Part shown: positions 1 to 9,084 of the stretch, one piece after another | Layout: each line of letters begins with the position of its first letter | Position numbering within the stretch: position 1 is the first letter of the stretch | Source of the DNA: Micromonospora sp. LH3U1 | GTDB lineage: Bacteria; Actinomycetota; Actinomycetes; Mycobacteriales; Micromonosporaceae | Reading direction: 5' to 3' | Assembly: GCF_028475105.1 (NCBI RefSeq) | Contig: NZ_CP116936.1 | Location: 2,851,501 to 2,915,500, forward strand | Length of the DNA: 64,000 bases | The notes under the pieces: generated by a model | Told to the model about the DNA's origin: nothing | What the model saw: only the letters and a program-made list of their open reading frames with translations | Database searches by the model: none | Program-made: the position numbers and the translations under genes

Positions 1-190
1 CGCGTCGACGTGCCGCAGAGTGATCTGGACGATCTACGCGGGAGGCTCGATCAGACCAGATGGCCGGACGGGCTGCCCCGAGTCGGCTGGGGTGCGCGGG
101 GTCCCACGGGACTACCTCATGGACCTCGTGCGGTACTGGCGACACGACTACGGCTGGGCGCGCTGTGCAGGTTGCGGGCCAGCGCGGCAG
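1..190 (+). pseudogene. Epoxide hydrolase N-terminal relic, frameshifted and truncated
   Basis: The first 95 bases translate in frame 1 to a segment beginning RVDVPQSDLDDLRGRLDQ and containing TRWPD, typical of the N-terminal cap (EHN domain) of microsomal-type epoxide hydrolases. Homology then continues one frame over with RGVPRDYLMDLVRYWRHDYG, so there is a frameshift at about 85-100. Similarity ends near base 175-190, where the alpha/beta-hydrolase core should begin. The true start lies left of the window. It encodes no functional enzyme and looks like decay beside a tRNA-targeted insertion site. Confidence 0.7.
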
Positions 191-372
191 GTGGCAAATA
201 CAGGCGGGGCGGTCAGACCTGGCGGGGTTCTGATGTGGGACCCCCGTTTACCCCCCGAAAACCCCGACCAATTGTTGACGAAGGGTGACAAGGAGCGGCG
301 AGTGCCTGGCGATGTCTCTGCAGCTCAGCGACCACTTTCGGCAAGCAATGACAAGCCTGGTCCGATTACTTT

Positions 373-413
373 CGGTAACAAGGGGTCGTCGGTTCGAATC
401 CGGCCGTCCCGAC
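373..413 (+). repeat. tRNA 3'-end fragment, 41-bp direct repeat copy 1 (att-like)
   Basis: This is identical to 9456-9496. It contains a T arm (stem GTCGG/CCGGC around loop TTCGAAT) followed by an acceptor 3' strand CGTCCCG plus A, which resembles an actinobacterial tRNA-Pro 3' end. No matching 5' acceptor strand or D arm lies upstream, so it is a remnant and not a tRNA gene. Such duplications arise when integrative elements insert into tRNA 3' ends. The tRNA-Pro identity is an inference from the acceptor and T arm only. Confidence 0.8.
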
Positions 414-421
414 GTAGGTCT

Positions 422-461
422 GAGGGTCGATCCGACACACGGATCGGCCCTCTTTGCTTTT
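422..461. terminator. Strong hairpin after the tRNA fragment
   Basis: A 13-bp stem (422-434 with 440-452, one G-T wobble) closes a 5-base loop and is followed by a T-rich stretch (453-461). It is probably the terminator of the former tRNA gene, carried along with the att repeat. Confidence 0.7.
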
Positions 462-769
462 CTGGGGACCAAGCTCGGTCAAGTTGAGGTTGTCCTGACG
501 CTTCTTGACCGCCGGTCAAGGTCCAACGACCGGTTTCTTGCCTGCTGATTTGTTCCCTCGACGTATCAAGCGTCGCGCGAGCGCGGCGAAGCGCCCCCGC
601 TCGCGATGGCCTGCTGGCGGACTCCGTCCGGCATTGGCCGGGCGCGGCGGTCCGCACCCAGAGCGACGGGAATCAAGGCCGCCTCCGGCGGGGGCACTCA
701 GGCTTCTGAGATGGTGACCATCCCGTCCACCTCGACCCAGGCAAGCCCGCTCCGCCGGTGCGGCACCGG
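462..769. other. Gap without a supported gene
   Basis: Nothing coding could be supported here. The reading frame of the downstream DUF2804 relic stays open back through this stretch, but without residues I recognise. Confidence 0.5.
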
Positions 770-1107
770 GACGGGCGATCCAGCTCGGAGGCAAGTGGAC
801 CGACGGCACCAGGGTCACCGAGAACGGCCTGTTCGTCGACGGCCGGCTACAGAAGATCGGCGACGAGCTGCGCTGGACCTACGACCGTTCGGACTGGCTG
901 CGCCCCTGGCGGGTCAGCGGTGAACGGGTCGGGGTCGAGTTCCAGCCGTTCCACGAGAAGGTGGCCCGCACCAATGTCGGTGTCGTCGCGAATAAGACGC
1001 GCAAGTGTTTCGGGCACTTCCCCGGCTGGGCGAAGACGGACGGCGGGACGACGGTGAGTCTCGATGGGCTCGTCGGCTGGGCCGAGGAAGCACGTAACCG
1101 CTGGTAG
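770..1107 (+). pseudogene. DUF2804 family protein, C-terminal fragment only
   Basis: The frame ending at TAG 1105-1107 gives about 110 residues with DUF2804 C-terminal features: LGGKWTDGTRVTENGLFVDG, a WTYDR segment, WRVSGERVGVEFQPFHEKVA, a CFGHFPGWA block and a final GWAEEARNRW. The family normally exceeds 300 residues, so about two thirds of the N-terminus is missing and no start is visible. It lies tail to tail with the GH2 gene, 6 bases away. It is most likely a deletion relic; family function is unknown. Confidence 0.75.
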
Positions 1108-1113
1108 CCCTGG

Positions 1114-2865
1114 TCAGAGACGTAGCTGCCGGTTGACCTCTGCCACCAGCTCGGCGGGCAGTTTGAGCAGCCGGCGGTCGTAGCTGAGCAGACCGTTCAC
1201 CTCGTCCTCGACATCGGAGAGTTGGGTGTAGACCGTGGCGCTCAGACCTTTGGCGATGGCCGGAGCGATCTGCTCGGCGTGCAGTCGGCGGAAAGCCGCA
1301 CCGAGCGACGCCGCGTCGCGGAAACGGCGGTAGCCGAACTCGCGATCGGTCGACGTGTGCCCGCTGACGGCAAGGCTGTAGCCGCCGTACTCGGACAACA
1401 CCAGCACCCGGTGGTCCCGGCCGCGCCGCGGCACCCGGAAGCGGCGGAAGTAGACGTGCAGGCTGCGCAGGTCGCCGCCGCCCTGGTCGTGCCAGCCGCT
1501 GGCGTGGTCGACACTGCGGGTCGGGTCCAGTGCGGCGACCTCGGCGGCGATCGCGGCGGCGTCGAACTGGCCCCACCCCTCGTTGAACGGCACCCACACG
1601 GCGATGCTGACGACGTTGCGCAGCTGCTCGACGGTGTCGTGCAGCTCAGCCCGGAACTGCTCGCGCCCGGCGTCGTCGTCGCGGGCGAACCACCGCCGGC
1701 GTCGGTCGGTCAGCCGCAGCGGGCTGACCGCCGGAGCGGTGACCACCAGCGGCCGATACCGGCCACCACCGTTGACCATGTCCTGCCAGACCAGCATGCC
1801 GAGACGATCACAGTGGTAGTACCAGCGCGCCGGCTCGATCTTGATGTGCTTGCGGAGCATGGTGAAGCCGAGTTGCTTCATGGTCGCGATGTCGTGGACC
1901 AGGGCCTCGTCGGAGGGTGCCGTGTACCAGCCGTCGGACCAGTAGCCCTGGTCGAGGATGCCGGCGTGGAAGTACGGTGCGCCGTTGAGCAGCAGCCGTG
2001 GCGTGCCGTCCGGGGCGGGGCCGACGCCGAAGGAGCGCATGCCGACGTAACTGCGGACCCGGTCGTCGCCCAGGTCCACAACCACCCCATAGAGGTACGG
2101 GTCCTCGGGGCTCCACCGCCGTGCCGCAGGGATCGGAACGCGAACCGGCCGTCCGGCGGGTGCCTGCGCCACGCCTACCACGTCGTCGCCGGCCAGGATC
2201 GTCACCGTCGCATCGAGGGCGTCCGGGTCGGCGTGCACCGTCACGTCGAGGCAGCCCTCCTCGAGCAGCGGGGTCAGGGTGAGTCGCCGTACGTGCCGCG
2301 CGGGCACACACTCGGCCCAGACGGTCTGCCAGATCCCGGACTGTGGGCTGTACCAGATTCCGCCGCGGCGCAGCCGCTGCTTGCCGCGCGAGTGGTGGGC
2401 GGTGTCGGTGTCGTCTCGTACCGCGACGACCAGCGTGTTGTCATCGTCGTGCAACGCACCGGTGATGTCGCAGTGAAATGGCAGGTAGCCGCCGGTATGC
2501 CTGCCCACCGGCGTGCCGTTGACAAAAACCTCGCAGGTCTGGTCGACGGCCCCGAAGTGCAACAGCACCCGCGCTGACGGGTCGGGCCGGAAACTGTCGG
2601 GCAGCCGTAAGATCCGGCTGTACCACAGTGTCTGGCCCGGTAGCAGTTGCCGGTTGACGCCCGAGAGAGGCGTCTCCGGCGAGAACGGCACGATGATCTC
2701 CCCGTCGTACCCCTGCGGCTGTTGGTGGCTGTCAGTGATCGCGTACTGCCAGCGGCCGTTGAGGTTGAGGTAACTGTCCCGGACCAACTGCGGGCGGGGA
2801 TACTCCGGCAAGGGCCGGTCCGGGTCGAGCGTCTCGCCCCACGGGGTCAGCAGTGGCCGGATCAT
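1114..2865 (-). CDS. Glycoside hydrolase family 2 protein
   Basis: A 583-residue cytoplasmic-looking protein (no signal peptide) with GH2 layout: jelly-roll sugar-binding domain (about 30-185, with VNGTPVGRHTGGY), Ig-like domain (about 190-285) and TIM barrel (about 290-583). The acid/base Glu is seen in FNEGWGQ (E429) and the nucleophile in SEYGGYS (E492). Family members hydrolyse beta-galactosides, glucuronides or mannosides; the substrate cannot be called. The ATG at 2865 overlaps the stop of the upstream MFS gene by 4 bases, so the two are co-translated. The frame stays open upstream, but that extension has no domain character. Confidence 0.9.
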   Translation of the reverse strand: MIRPLLTPWGETLDPDRPLPEYPRPQLVRDSYLNLNGRWQYAITDSHQQPQGYDGEIIVPFSPETPLSGVNRQLLPGQTLWYSRILRLPDSFRPDPSARVLLHFGAVDQTCEVFVNGTPVGRHTGGYLPFHCDITGALHDDDNTLVVAVRDDTDTAHHSRGKQRLRRGGIWYSPQSGIWQTVWAECVPARHVRRLTLTPLLEEGCLDVTVHADPDALDATVTILAGDDVVGVAQAPAGRPVRVPIPAARRWSPEDPYLYGVVVDLGDDRVRSYVGMRSFGVGPAPDGTPRLLLNGAPYFHAGILDQGYWSDGWYTAPSDEALVHDIATMKQLGFTMLRKHIKIEPARWYYHCDRLGMLVWQDMVNGGGRYRPLVVTAPAVSPLRLTDRRRRWFARDDDAGREQFRAELHDTVEQLRNVVSIAVWVPFNEGWGQFDAAAIAAEVAALDPTRSVDHASGWHDQGGGDLRSLHVYFRRFRVPRRGRDHRVLVLSEYGGYSLAVSGHTSTDREFGYRRFRDAASLGAAFRRLHAEQIAPAIAKGLSATVYTQLSDVEDEVNGLLSYDRRLLKLPAELVAEVNRQLRL

Positions 2866-4202
2866 CCGCGCGTCGCCGAGTCGTACCGGCGGCGCAACGT
2901 CAGCACCGGCACGAGGATGAGGGCGAGCACTGCCAGCGCCGCCAGGAAGATGCCCGGCGTCGGCACCTGTTTGACCACGCCGAGGTCGGTGTAGGTCTCG
3001 CCGGCGCTGTTGATGACCGCCGCGCCGAGGTAGGGCCCGACGACCATCGGCACCAGGATCGCGAAGATCATGCGCAGGCCCTGTACGTGGCCGGCGCGCT
3101 CTGGCGGGGAGAAGTCGCGTACCAGCGCCCCGATCGGGGCCAGCACCAGCATGAACCCGGACATCATCAGCAGTCCGGCGGCGATCACCTGGCCGGTGCC
3201 CCGGGCCAGGTACATCGAGAACAGGCCGGCCGCGTACACGGCGACGGCGGGCAGCAGGAAACTGACCCGGCCCATCCGGTCGATGAACCGACCCGCGACC
3301 ACGCTGACCAGGGAGGCGCCGAGCAGCACGACGCCGAGCACGAGGGCGTAGTCGCCGATGTCCAGGTAGCGCTGCACGTAGATGATCAGATATGGCATGA
3401 AGACCTGGGTCGAGACACCCCAGATCGACCATGCGGCCAGCGCCAAGTAGAGCCGGGGGTTGGCGTGTACGGCAGCCGGGCGCAGCCCGTGCAGCATCGA
3501 GCCGAGCAGGCGCTCGCCCCGACGGACGGGCACGGGCTCGTCGCGGACCAGGAACCAGGCCACCACCCCGACCGCGGCGATGATCCCACCGACGATCAGG
3601 AAGAACGTCCGCCACTGGCCAGCGCGGGTGAGACCGTCGAACCCGCCGAAGACGGCGAGCATGGCCAGTAGCGGCATCGCGGCCAGCACCGACTCCACCC
3701 GGCCCCGGTTCGCCGGTCGGGTCACGTCCGTCACCCAGGCCTGGAACGCGGCGTCGTTGGCGCCCGAGCCGAGGAACGACATCAGGCAGTCCAACGCGAT
3801 TACGGCGAGCAGGGCCAGTAGCACCGCGTCGGCCGCTGGTGCCAGTGCGGCCACGCCGTCCACGGTGAGTAGGCCGAATGCCGCGGTGGCGAAACCCCAC
3901 GCGAGGTAGCCGCCTACGATGAAGGCCCGGCGACGGCCGGACCGGTCGGAAATCGCTCCGATCAGCACGGTGCCCGCCGTCGCGGTCAGTGCACTCGCCG
4001 CGACCAGGGTGGCGATGGCGGTCGGATCATCGGTGATCGTGTCATGGACGAACACGTTGAGGTACATGTTCTCGACCGCCCAGGCCAGTTGGCCGACGAA
4101 GCCGAGCAGCACCAGTGAGGTCCAGGCGCGTCTGCCGAGCCGCGGGTCACCGGGGCCGGCGGGGGAGAACGTCGTGGGACCGGTGACGGTGGGTACGGGC
4201 AC
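2862..4202 (-). CDS. MFS transporter, probable sugar or glycoside importer
   Basis: A 446-residue membrane protein with about 12 hydrophobic segments and a typical MFS loop 2-3 motif (GAISDRSGRRRA, near residue 83). Start GTG 4202. The gene is coupled by an ATGA overlap to the GH2 hydrolase downstream, so the pair probably imports and cleaves a glycoside. The resemblance is to glycoside-pentoside-hexuronide or melibiose-type carriers, and the substrate is inferred only from the neighbour. The upstream region (4203-4364) shows no regulator and no clear operator. Confidence 0.85.
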   Translation of the reverse strand: MPVPTVTGPTTFSPAGPGDPRLGRRAWTSLVLLGFVGQLAWAVENMYLNVFVHDTITDDPTAIATLVAASALTATAGTVLIGAISDRSGRRRAFIVGGYLAWGFATAAFGLLTVDGVAALAPAADAVLLALLAVIALDCLMSFLGSGANDAAFQAWVTDVTRPANRGRVESVLAAMPLLAMLAVFGGFDGLTRAGQWRTFFLIVGGIIAAVGVVAWFLVRDEPVPVRRGERLLGSMLHGLRPAAVHANPRLYLALAAWSIWGVSTQVFMPYLIIYVQRYLDIGDYALVLGVVLLGASLVSVVAGRFIDRMGRVSFLLPAVAVYAAGLFSMYLARGTGQVIAAGLLMMSGFMLVLAPIGALVRDFSPPERAGHVQGLRMIFAILVPMVVGPYLGAAVINSAGETYTDLGVVKQVPTPGIFLAALAVLALILVPVLTLRRRYDSATRG

Positions 4203-4364
4203 AGAGCACCGTCCTTGCTAGCCGAGCCGGGGGCAGCCCGAAAGTGAGAGAGATTCTACAGTTGTCCGTGTCTCGGCTGCGGGGGGTCGTACTCAACCGG
4301 CCCGGCCACCCACGACCAGCGCCGCGCCTGGGCCGTCCAGGCTCGGCAACTCGGTCCTGCACTA

Positions 4365-5023
4365 TCAGGCCCCATGCTCTATTCGGCTGAGCGTTGGTGA
4401 TGTGGTGGTGGCTGCGGATGGGATCTCGAGCAAGCTACGTACTCGTACGCAACGGCTCCTGGGAGCTGTACTCCTCGCAGTGGGACGCGGAAGATCCTTG
4501 CCAAGCTGTGCTGCTGCCCACGACGGGCGACCACCATCGTGCAGGCCATCCTCGTGCTGCACCACGTCGAAGCCAGCCGCTACTTCTCAGTGTCGGACGG
4601 TTCACCGTTCTTGGGTTCTTGAACGCCACGGTGATGGTGGTGGCTTCGCCTTCGTAGCCCAGGTCGCCTAGGACGCGGAGTTGTTCGGCGGTCCACGTGG
4701 TCAGCAGGGGCAGCATGTCGGTGTGTTCGCGCAGGGCGGTGGTGTCATGTTCGCGGCCCGGGCGAACCGAAGTGTCCACAGTGTCCAGCCGTCCGGGGCG
4801 GTGATGACCGGGATGTTCCCGCCGTGGTTGTTGCACTTGCCGGACCACCACAGGTCGACGCTGGGGTGGGTCCAGGGGCGTGGCACCGGTCGGTCTCGAT
4901 CACGGTTCCGTCGATGTGGACGTGAGCGTAGCCGGCCATTCTGGCCGCCAACAGCGCGCTGATTGCAGGCTCGGATGCCTGGTCGGCAAGGACGCCGATG
5001 TCTACTGGCCGCACTGCCACCAT
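4365..5023 (-). pseudogene. IS5-type (DDE) transposase relic with several frameshifts
   Basis: Pieces of one transposase lie in different minus-strand frames. About 5023-4850 carries QASEPAISALLAARMAGYAH and HIDGTVIETDR (first catalytic Asp). Next come WWSGKCNNHGGN and TAPDGW in another frame, then VRPGREHDTTALREH and GDLGYEGEATTITVAFKNP (second Asp region) in a third. The C-terminal Glu region is unrecognisable. I found no convincing terminal inverted repeats. It is an inactive remnant marking past IS activity between the GH2/MFS pair and the type VII cassette. Confidence 0.75.
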
Positions 5024-5251
5024 TCATCGGAATAGCTCAGTGGGGGGGTGGTGAGGTTGTCGATCGCGGCGTCGATGCTGCTGGCCTCCGCCGTGGGCGC
5101 CGACCAGGTGCTGCAGCTGAGCCCGACCGGGCCGAGGGACTCATGCCGTTCCAGCGCCTCCCACCTACCGCTGCCGCACTGACGCCCACCACCGCCGTGC
5201 GCCAACCGTTACCATCGATGGTTGAGTATCTCCGACGCGAAGGCGGGGCCG

Positions 5252-5707
5252 ATGGACATCAGCGCGCAAGGATTGCACCGCGTGCTCGACCCCGAGGGGG
5301 CGGCCACGCAGGTCGACGCCTGGCGGGGGCGCATCGAGCGGCTCGCGGCCGACACCAAGACCATGAGCGAGCGCCTCCAGGCGCTGCGGGTGACGGCCGC
5401 CGATTCCGACGGGCTGGTCGAGGTCACCGTCGACGCCGGGGGCGCGCTGGCCGGCCTGCAGTTCAGCCAGCGCATCCAGCGGGTGCTGCCGCGGGTGCTC
5501 GCCGACACCGTCATGGCGACGGTACAGGCGGCGAAGGCGCAACTGGCGGCCCGCTCGCAGCAGGTCGTGGAGGAGACGATGGGCACCGACTCCCCGGCCG
5601 CCCGGGCGGTCGCCGCCCGCATCGCCGAGCAGCTGCGGGTGCCGCCGGACGACACCGGGCAGGACGGCCGGCAGAGCGACCGGCCCGGTGACCGGCGGGG
5701 TTGGTGA
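5252..5707 (+). CDS. YbaB/EbfC-like small protein, first gene of a type VII secretion-associated cassette
   Basis: A 151-residue protein whose centre (VEVTVDAGGALAGLQFSQRI) matches the YbaB/EbfC nucleoid-associated fold, with long helices on both sides. Actinobacteria often carry such divergent YbaB-like proteins as the first gene of WXG100/ESX toxin cassettes, where they may act as partner or chaperone rather than DNA binder. ATG 5252 is preferred over TTG 5222 because a purine-rich AAGGCGGGG precedes it. The next gene starts 3 bases after the stop. Confidence 0.75.
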   Translation: MDISAQGLHRVLDPEGAATQVDAWRGRIERLAADTKTMSERLQALRVTAADSDGLVEVTVDAGGALAGLQFSQRIQRVLPRVLADTVMATVQAAKAQLAARSQQVVEETMGTDSPAARAVAARIAEQLRVPPDDTGQDGRQSDRPGDRRGW

Positions 5708-5710
5708 GCC

Positions 5711-6031
5711 GTGGCGGCTGCGAGCCTCTCGGTCGACACCGACCAGATCCGGGCGCACGCCCGCAACATCGACACGCTGCGCGCCCGTTTCGACGCCGTC
5801 AAGGGCGCCAGCGCGTTCATCGTCGGCGACGAGCGGGCGTACGGGCTGCTCTGCGGCTGGATCGCCGGCGTCCTCGATGGTCGGCACACCCGCCAGGACG
5901 AGCTGATCGCCTACGTCGAGGAGAACCTCGTCCTGGTCGCGGCGCAGCTGCGGAAGACCGCCGACAGCTACGACGCCGCAGAGACCGACACCACCGGCAT
6001 GCTGGGCGCGATCGGCCGGCGCATGCAATGA
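5711..6031 (+). CDS. ESX/EspC-like type VII secretion substrate or partner
   Basis: A 106-residue, mainly helical protein resembling the ESX-1 EspC-like family (T7SS_ESX_EspC): an N-terminal helix (about 8-30), a loop, and a C-terminal helix ending in AETDTTGMLGAIGRRMQ. Such proteins usually pair with a WXG100/PPE-like protein encoded next to them. Start GTG 5711. The stop overlaps the next ATG by 4 bases (6028-6031), consistent with stoichiometric co-translation of a heterodimer. Confidence 0.7.
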   Translation: MAAASLSVDTDQIRAHARNIDTLRARFDAVKGASAFIVGDERAYGLLCGWIAGVLDGRHTRQDELIAYVEENLVLVAAQLRKTADSYDAAETDTTGMLGAIGRRMQ

Positions 6032-6729
6032 CCGACATGTCGCTAGTCGCCGGCGTGCACTCCACCCGCGAGGTGTGGGCGGGCATCGGCATGGCCGACA
6101 GCATCGAGGGGCTCGTCGACGCGATCCGCAGCGACGGCTGGGTCGACGACGTCCTCGCCGGCGCGGCGCTGGGCCTGGAGGTCGCCTCGACCGTGCTCGA
6201 CCCGTTCAGCACGCTGCTGGCCAGCGGCATCAGCTGGGCGATGGAGTACTTCGAGCCGCTGCGGGAGATGCTCGACGCGCTCACCGGCATGCCCGACGTG
6301 GTGGCCGCGCACGCCGCCACGTGGAACAACATGGCCGCCGAGCTCGGCCGGATGGCCACGGAGCTGCAGGTGCGCCTGGGCGCGGACCTGCCCAACTGGC
6401 AGGGCGACGCGGCCGACGCGTACCAGCTGATGATGGTCAACAACGTGGACTCGATCGGCGGGCTCGGCGGGATCTGCGCGGCGATGGCCGCGGCCACGGA
6501 GGGCGCCGGCACCCTCGTCGCGTTCACCCGCGACCTCGTCCGGGACCTGATCGCCGACCTCGTCGCCCGCGTCATCGTATGGGCCGTCGAGGCGATCTTC
6601 GTCGTCACGATCCCGGTGGTCGCCGTGCAGATTGCCGCAGCGGTGGTCAAGTGGGCAGGGCGCATCCTCATGTTCATCAACTCGCTGATCATGAGCCTGA
6701 CCAGCCTGAACCGGCTGCTGAACGGCTGA
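6028..6729 (+). CDS. WXG100/PPE-like protein with C-terminal hydrophobic segments
   Basis: A 233-residue protein. A central helical hairpin (about 85-165) carries a WxG turn at W124-Q-G126 within PNWQGDAADAY, the hallmark of WXG100-superfamily proteins. A long hydrophobic tail (about 180-225) could form one or two membrane helices. This architecture matches adaptor proteins that bring polymorphic toxins to the type VII machinery. Coupled to the EspC-like gene upstream and 4 bases from the toxin gene downstream. No EccC ATPase or other secretion core gene lies in the window. Confidence 0.7.
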   Translation: MTDMSLVAGVHSTREVWAGIGMADSIEGLVDAIRSDGWVDDVLAGAALGLEVASTVLDPFSTLLASGISWAMEYFEPLREMLDALTGMPDVVAAHAATWNNMAAELGRMATELQVRLGADLPNWQGDAADAYQLMMVNNVDSIGGLGGICAAMAAATEGAGTLVAFTRDLVRDLIADLVARVIVWAVEAIFVVTIPVVAVQIAAAVVKWAGRILMFINSLIMSLTSLNRLLNG

Positions 6730-6733
6730 GGCG

Positions 6734-7477
6734 ATGGCTACCAACAAGCCGGGCGGCGGTGGGGGCAACGACGGCGGGGACGGCGGCGGTCCCGGACGTC
6801 CCGGCGACGGCTCGCCTGCGCATCCGAAGGGCGGGGTGCCCAAGCACGTCGTCGAGGCGCAGGAGAACCTCGGCCAGACGGCGCCCGCGGGCCGTCCCCG
6901 CGCGGCCGGCGGCGGGGTGCAGCAGCAGGGCGGCCAGCGCCCCGCCGGCACCACCCACCCGCTGCAGCCGGTCAGCCCCGGCTGGCGCACGGTCGACGGC
7001 GCCGACGCTCCGCAGCACATCCGCAACGCCGCCGGGTCGATGGAGTTCCAGCCGCGCGGCACCACCCCCGCGCAGGCCAGGCCGACGATCGGCGAGTCCG
7101 ACGGGCACCGGTACTCCTCCAGCAACGGCAACCCGGCGCTGGCAGACGACCTGAACTGGCGCGAGATCCCGCGGCCGCCGCACGGGCCGTTCCCGGTCGC
7201 GCCCAACATCCTCTACACGCATCCGGAGATGCAGGTCGCCGCCGAGATGCGGGCGCAGGCCCGGGCACACCCCGGTGAGCCCGTCGTGCGGGACATCGTC
7301 GTGGACAACAGCCTCTGCGGCACCCGCACGTTCGACCGCAACGGCGTGGCGACCTGCGAGACGCTGCTCGCCGACGTGCTGCCCGCCGGCTCACGGTTCA
7401 CGGTGTGGACCACGATCGACGGCGGCGCCACCTATCAGGTGAAGACCTACGAGGGGACCGGTAGGTTCGTGCGGTGA
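6734..7477 (+). CDS. Polymorphic toxin with a C-terminal deaminase-like domain
   Basis: 247 residues. The first 120 are Gly/Pro-rich and low complexity, as in secreted toxin leaders. The C-terminal 90 carry a deaminase signature: HPE (H163, E165) at the start of a helix (YTHPEMQVAAEM), then C195 (DNSLCG) and C208 (ATCETLL), ending LLADVLPAGSRFTVW. This resembles the SCP1.201/DddA-like deaminase group, whose members deaminate cytosine in DNA. The 12-residue spacing between the Cys residues is longer than in the classic PCxxC form, so substrate and activity are uncertain. The downstream immunity gene overlaps by 4 bases. Confidence 0.65.
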   Translation: MATNKPGGGGGNDGGDGGGPGRPGDGSPAHPKGGVPKHVVEAQENLGQTAPAGRPRAAGGGVQQQGGQRPAGTTHPLQPVSPGWRTVDGADAPQHIRNAAGSMEFQPRGTTPAQARPTIGESDGHRYSSSNGNPALADDLNWREIPRPPHGPFPVAPNILYTHPEMQVAAEMRAQARAHPGEPVVRDIVVDNSLCGTRTFDRNGVATCETLLADVLPAGSRFTVWTTIDGGATYQVKTYEGTGRFVR

Positions 7478-7923
7478 CGACCTACGAACTGCTGAACTAC
7501 ATCGCGCGGCCGGACCGGCTCACCGACCCGCAGCAGGCGCTCGACGTCTTCGACTTCGTGGCCCGGGAGATCATGTGGCACGGCCTGTCCGGGCAGTCGG
7601 TGATGATCGGCCCGGAGGGCGGCGCCAAGGACCTGCGGGTCGACATCGACATCGACGCGGGCCGGGCGGCGCTGACCTGGCTCGCCGATGAGACGATCGC
7701 CGTAGAGCTGGCCCCGGGCAACCCGCTGGAGGTGGTATGGAACGGCGACGCGCCGCTGCAGACCATTCCCGCCAGCATGGCCCGGGTCGGCGTGCTGACC
7801 GCCCGGCAGGTGGTCGCCGACTACGTCGCCACCGGTGAGCGGCCCCGGCTCGTGGAGTGGGTCGCGGCCCCGGCGGAGGCGGCGGCGCTGCCCCGCGGCA
7901 TGTTCTACCGCGGGGGTGCCTGA
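7474..7923 (+). CDS. Imm1-like immunity protein
   Basis: 149 residues. Features shared with the Imm1 family include a beta-rich core (LRVDIDIDAGRAALTWL), IPASMARVGVLTARQVVADY and a C-terminal VEWV. Imm1 proteins neutralise cognate deaminase and nuclease toxins in the cytoplasm. It begins at GTG 7474 inside the toxin stop codon (GTGA overlap), the usual arrangement for toxin-immunity pairs. It ends the five-gene cassette; the next ORF starts about 250 bases away. Confidence 0.75.
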   Translation: MTTYELLNYIARPDRLTDPQQALDVFDFVAREIMWHGLSGQSVMIGPEGGAKDLRVDIDIDAGRAALTWLADETIAVELAPGNPLEVVWNGDAPLQTIPASMARVGVLTARQVVADYVATGERPRLVEWVAAPAEAAALPRGMFYRGGA

Positions 7924-8175
7924 GCCCTTTTCCGGCGGTGGCGCGCCATCACGAAGAACCCGTCGACGACCGCGGCCAGGCCGCCGCCGCTCACGGTGAC
8001 GGTGACCAGCCGGGCCGCGCCCGCGGTCCGGGCCGGCGGGGCGGGTCACCCGGCGGCTCGGCGTGGCCACCGATCCGGCAATGCAACAGAGCCCTCTGGA
8101 CAGCTCTCGACCATCCGTCCGCTCACCACGTCCGCGGGCGTGGAGCTTTGCTGGGCGATGGCAGCATGCTCAGCC

Positions 8176-9084
8176 ATGGATCATCATGAGCAATTCCGCC
8201 GTGCGGCGATCGAGCGGGGCTTTCCGGAGGACGAGGTCGGCAGGTTCGCCAAGTTCCTCCGATTCGCGATCAGGGCGAGTCGAAGGCCTGCCGGTGGGGT
8301 CGTCGGGCAGTACGGCGGGCTGCCCCGGCTGCCGGTGGGCGTGGAGTGGCCGTCCTCCGGGTCCGGGCCGCTGCCGTTCATCGCCTCCTTCGACTGCGCA
8401 GCGCTTCCCCGAGTCTCCGGCCTCGCCTTGCCCGTGGACGGTTCGCTGCTCTTCTTCCTGGACCGCGCGCTCGCCTTCAACTACGGGGCCGCCAGCGGTT
8501 CCGTCGCCGGCGAACAGCAGTTCGCGCGAGTCCTGCATGTGCCGGCCGGCGCCAGTGCCGCACCGGCGGAGGCGCCTGCCGGGCTCGACTCCGTCAGCCC
8601 GCAGCACGACCTGTTCGCCACGGTCACCGCCGAGCTGCCCTTCTGGTTCGACGGCTGTGACGACGATGACCCGGAATCCACTCGAACCGACAACGGAGAA
8701 CACCTGGCTCGCGATCTGCAGCACCTGGATCGGCTCTGCGCGCTGGCCAAGGAACTCCGGCCACGGAACACCTCGCCCGACGTCTATCTCGGCGGGTACA
8801 ACAGCAGCGGCGGGCTCGTGACCGACTACATGGACGAAACCCCGGAGACCCAGATGGCGGACGACAACCTCAAGGCACGCCAGAAGGCCGACGGCATCAT
8901 GATTGCGGAGGCCGAGTGGGACCTGCGCCTGGAGGAGGAGACACTGCGCGTGATGCGCGAGTGGATACCCCTCGCCCAGTTCGCCAAGGTGGATGCCTAC
9001 TGGGGTTGTTTCATGATCCGGCACGAAGACCTGGCCGCCCGCCGATTCGACAAAGCCCTTTCCCGCACTGAGTTCACCGAATAG
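8176..9084 (+). CDS. DUF1963 (YwqG-like) protein
   Basis: A 302-residue soluble protein with DUF1963 features: YGGLPRLPVGVEWP near residue 42, PFIASFDCAALP, a DGSLLFFLD strand and a C-terminal Trp-rich stretch. The family (YwqG) has no assigned biochemical role but is frequent near toxin-immunity loci in actinobacteria and may serve in immunity. I chose ATG 8176 because family similarity begins shortly after it, although the frame is open to 7996. It is the last gene before the second tRNA-fragment repeat. Confidence 0.8.
   Translation: MDHHEQFRRAAIERGFPEDEVGRFAKFLRFAIRASRRPAGGVVGQYGGLPRLPVGVEWPSSGSGPLPFIASFDCAALPRVSGLALPVDGSLLFFLDRALAFNYGAASGSVAGEQQFARVLHVPAGASAAPAEAPAGLDSVSPQHDLFATVTAELPFWFDGCDDDDPESTRTDNGEHLARDLQHLDRLCALAKELRPRNTSPDVYLGGYNSSGGLVTDYMDETPETQMADDNLKARQKADGIMIAEAEWDLRLEEETLRVMREWIPLAQFAKVDAYWGCFMIRHEDLAARRFDKALSRTEFTE

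Noticed and set aside
373..413. Complete tRNA gene
   Set aside because: No 5' acceptor strand, D arm or anticodon arm precedes the T arm.
2866..3900. N-terminal extension of the GH2 frame over the MFS gene
   Set aside because: The extension is Arg/Gly/Pro-rich shadow sequence; GH2 homology begins at ATG 2865.
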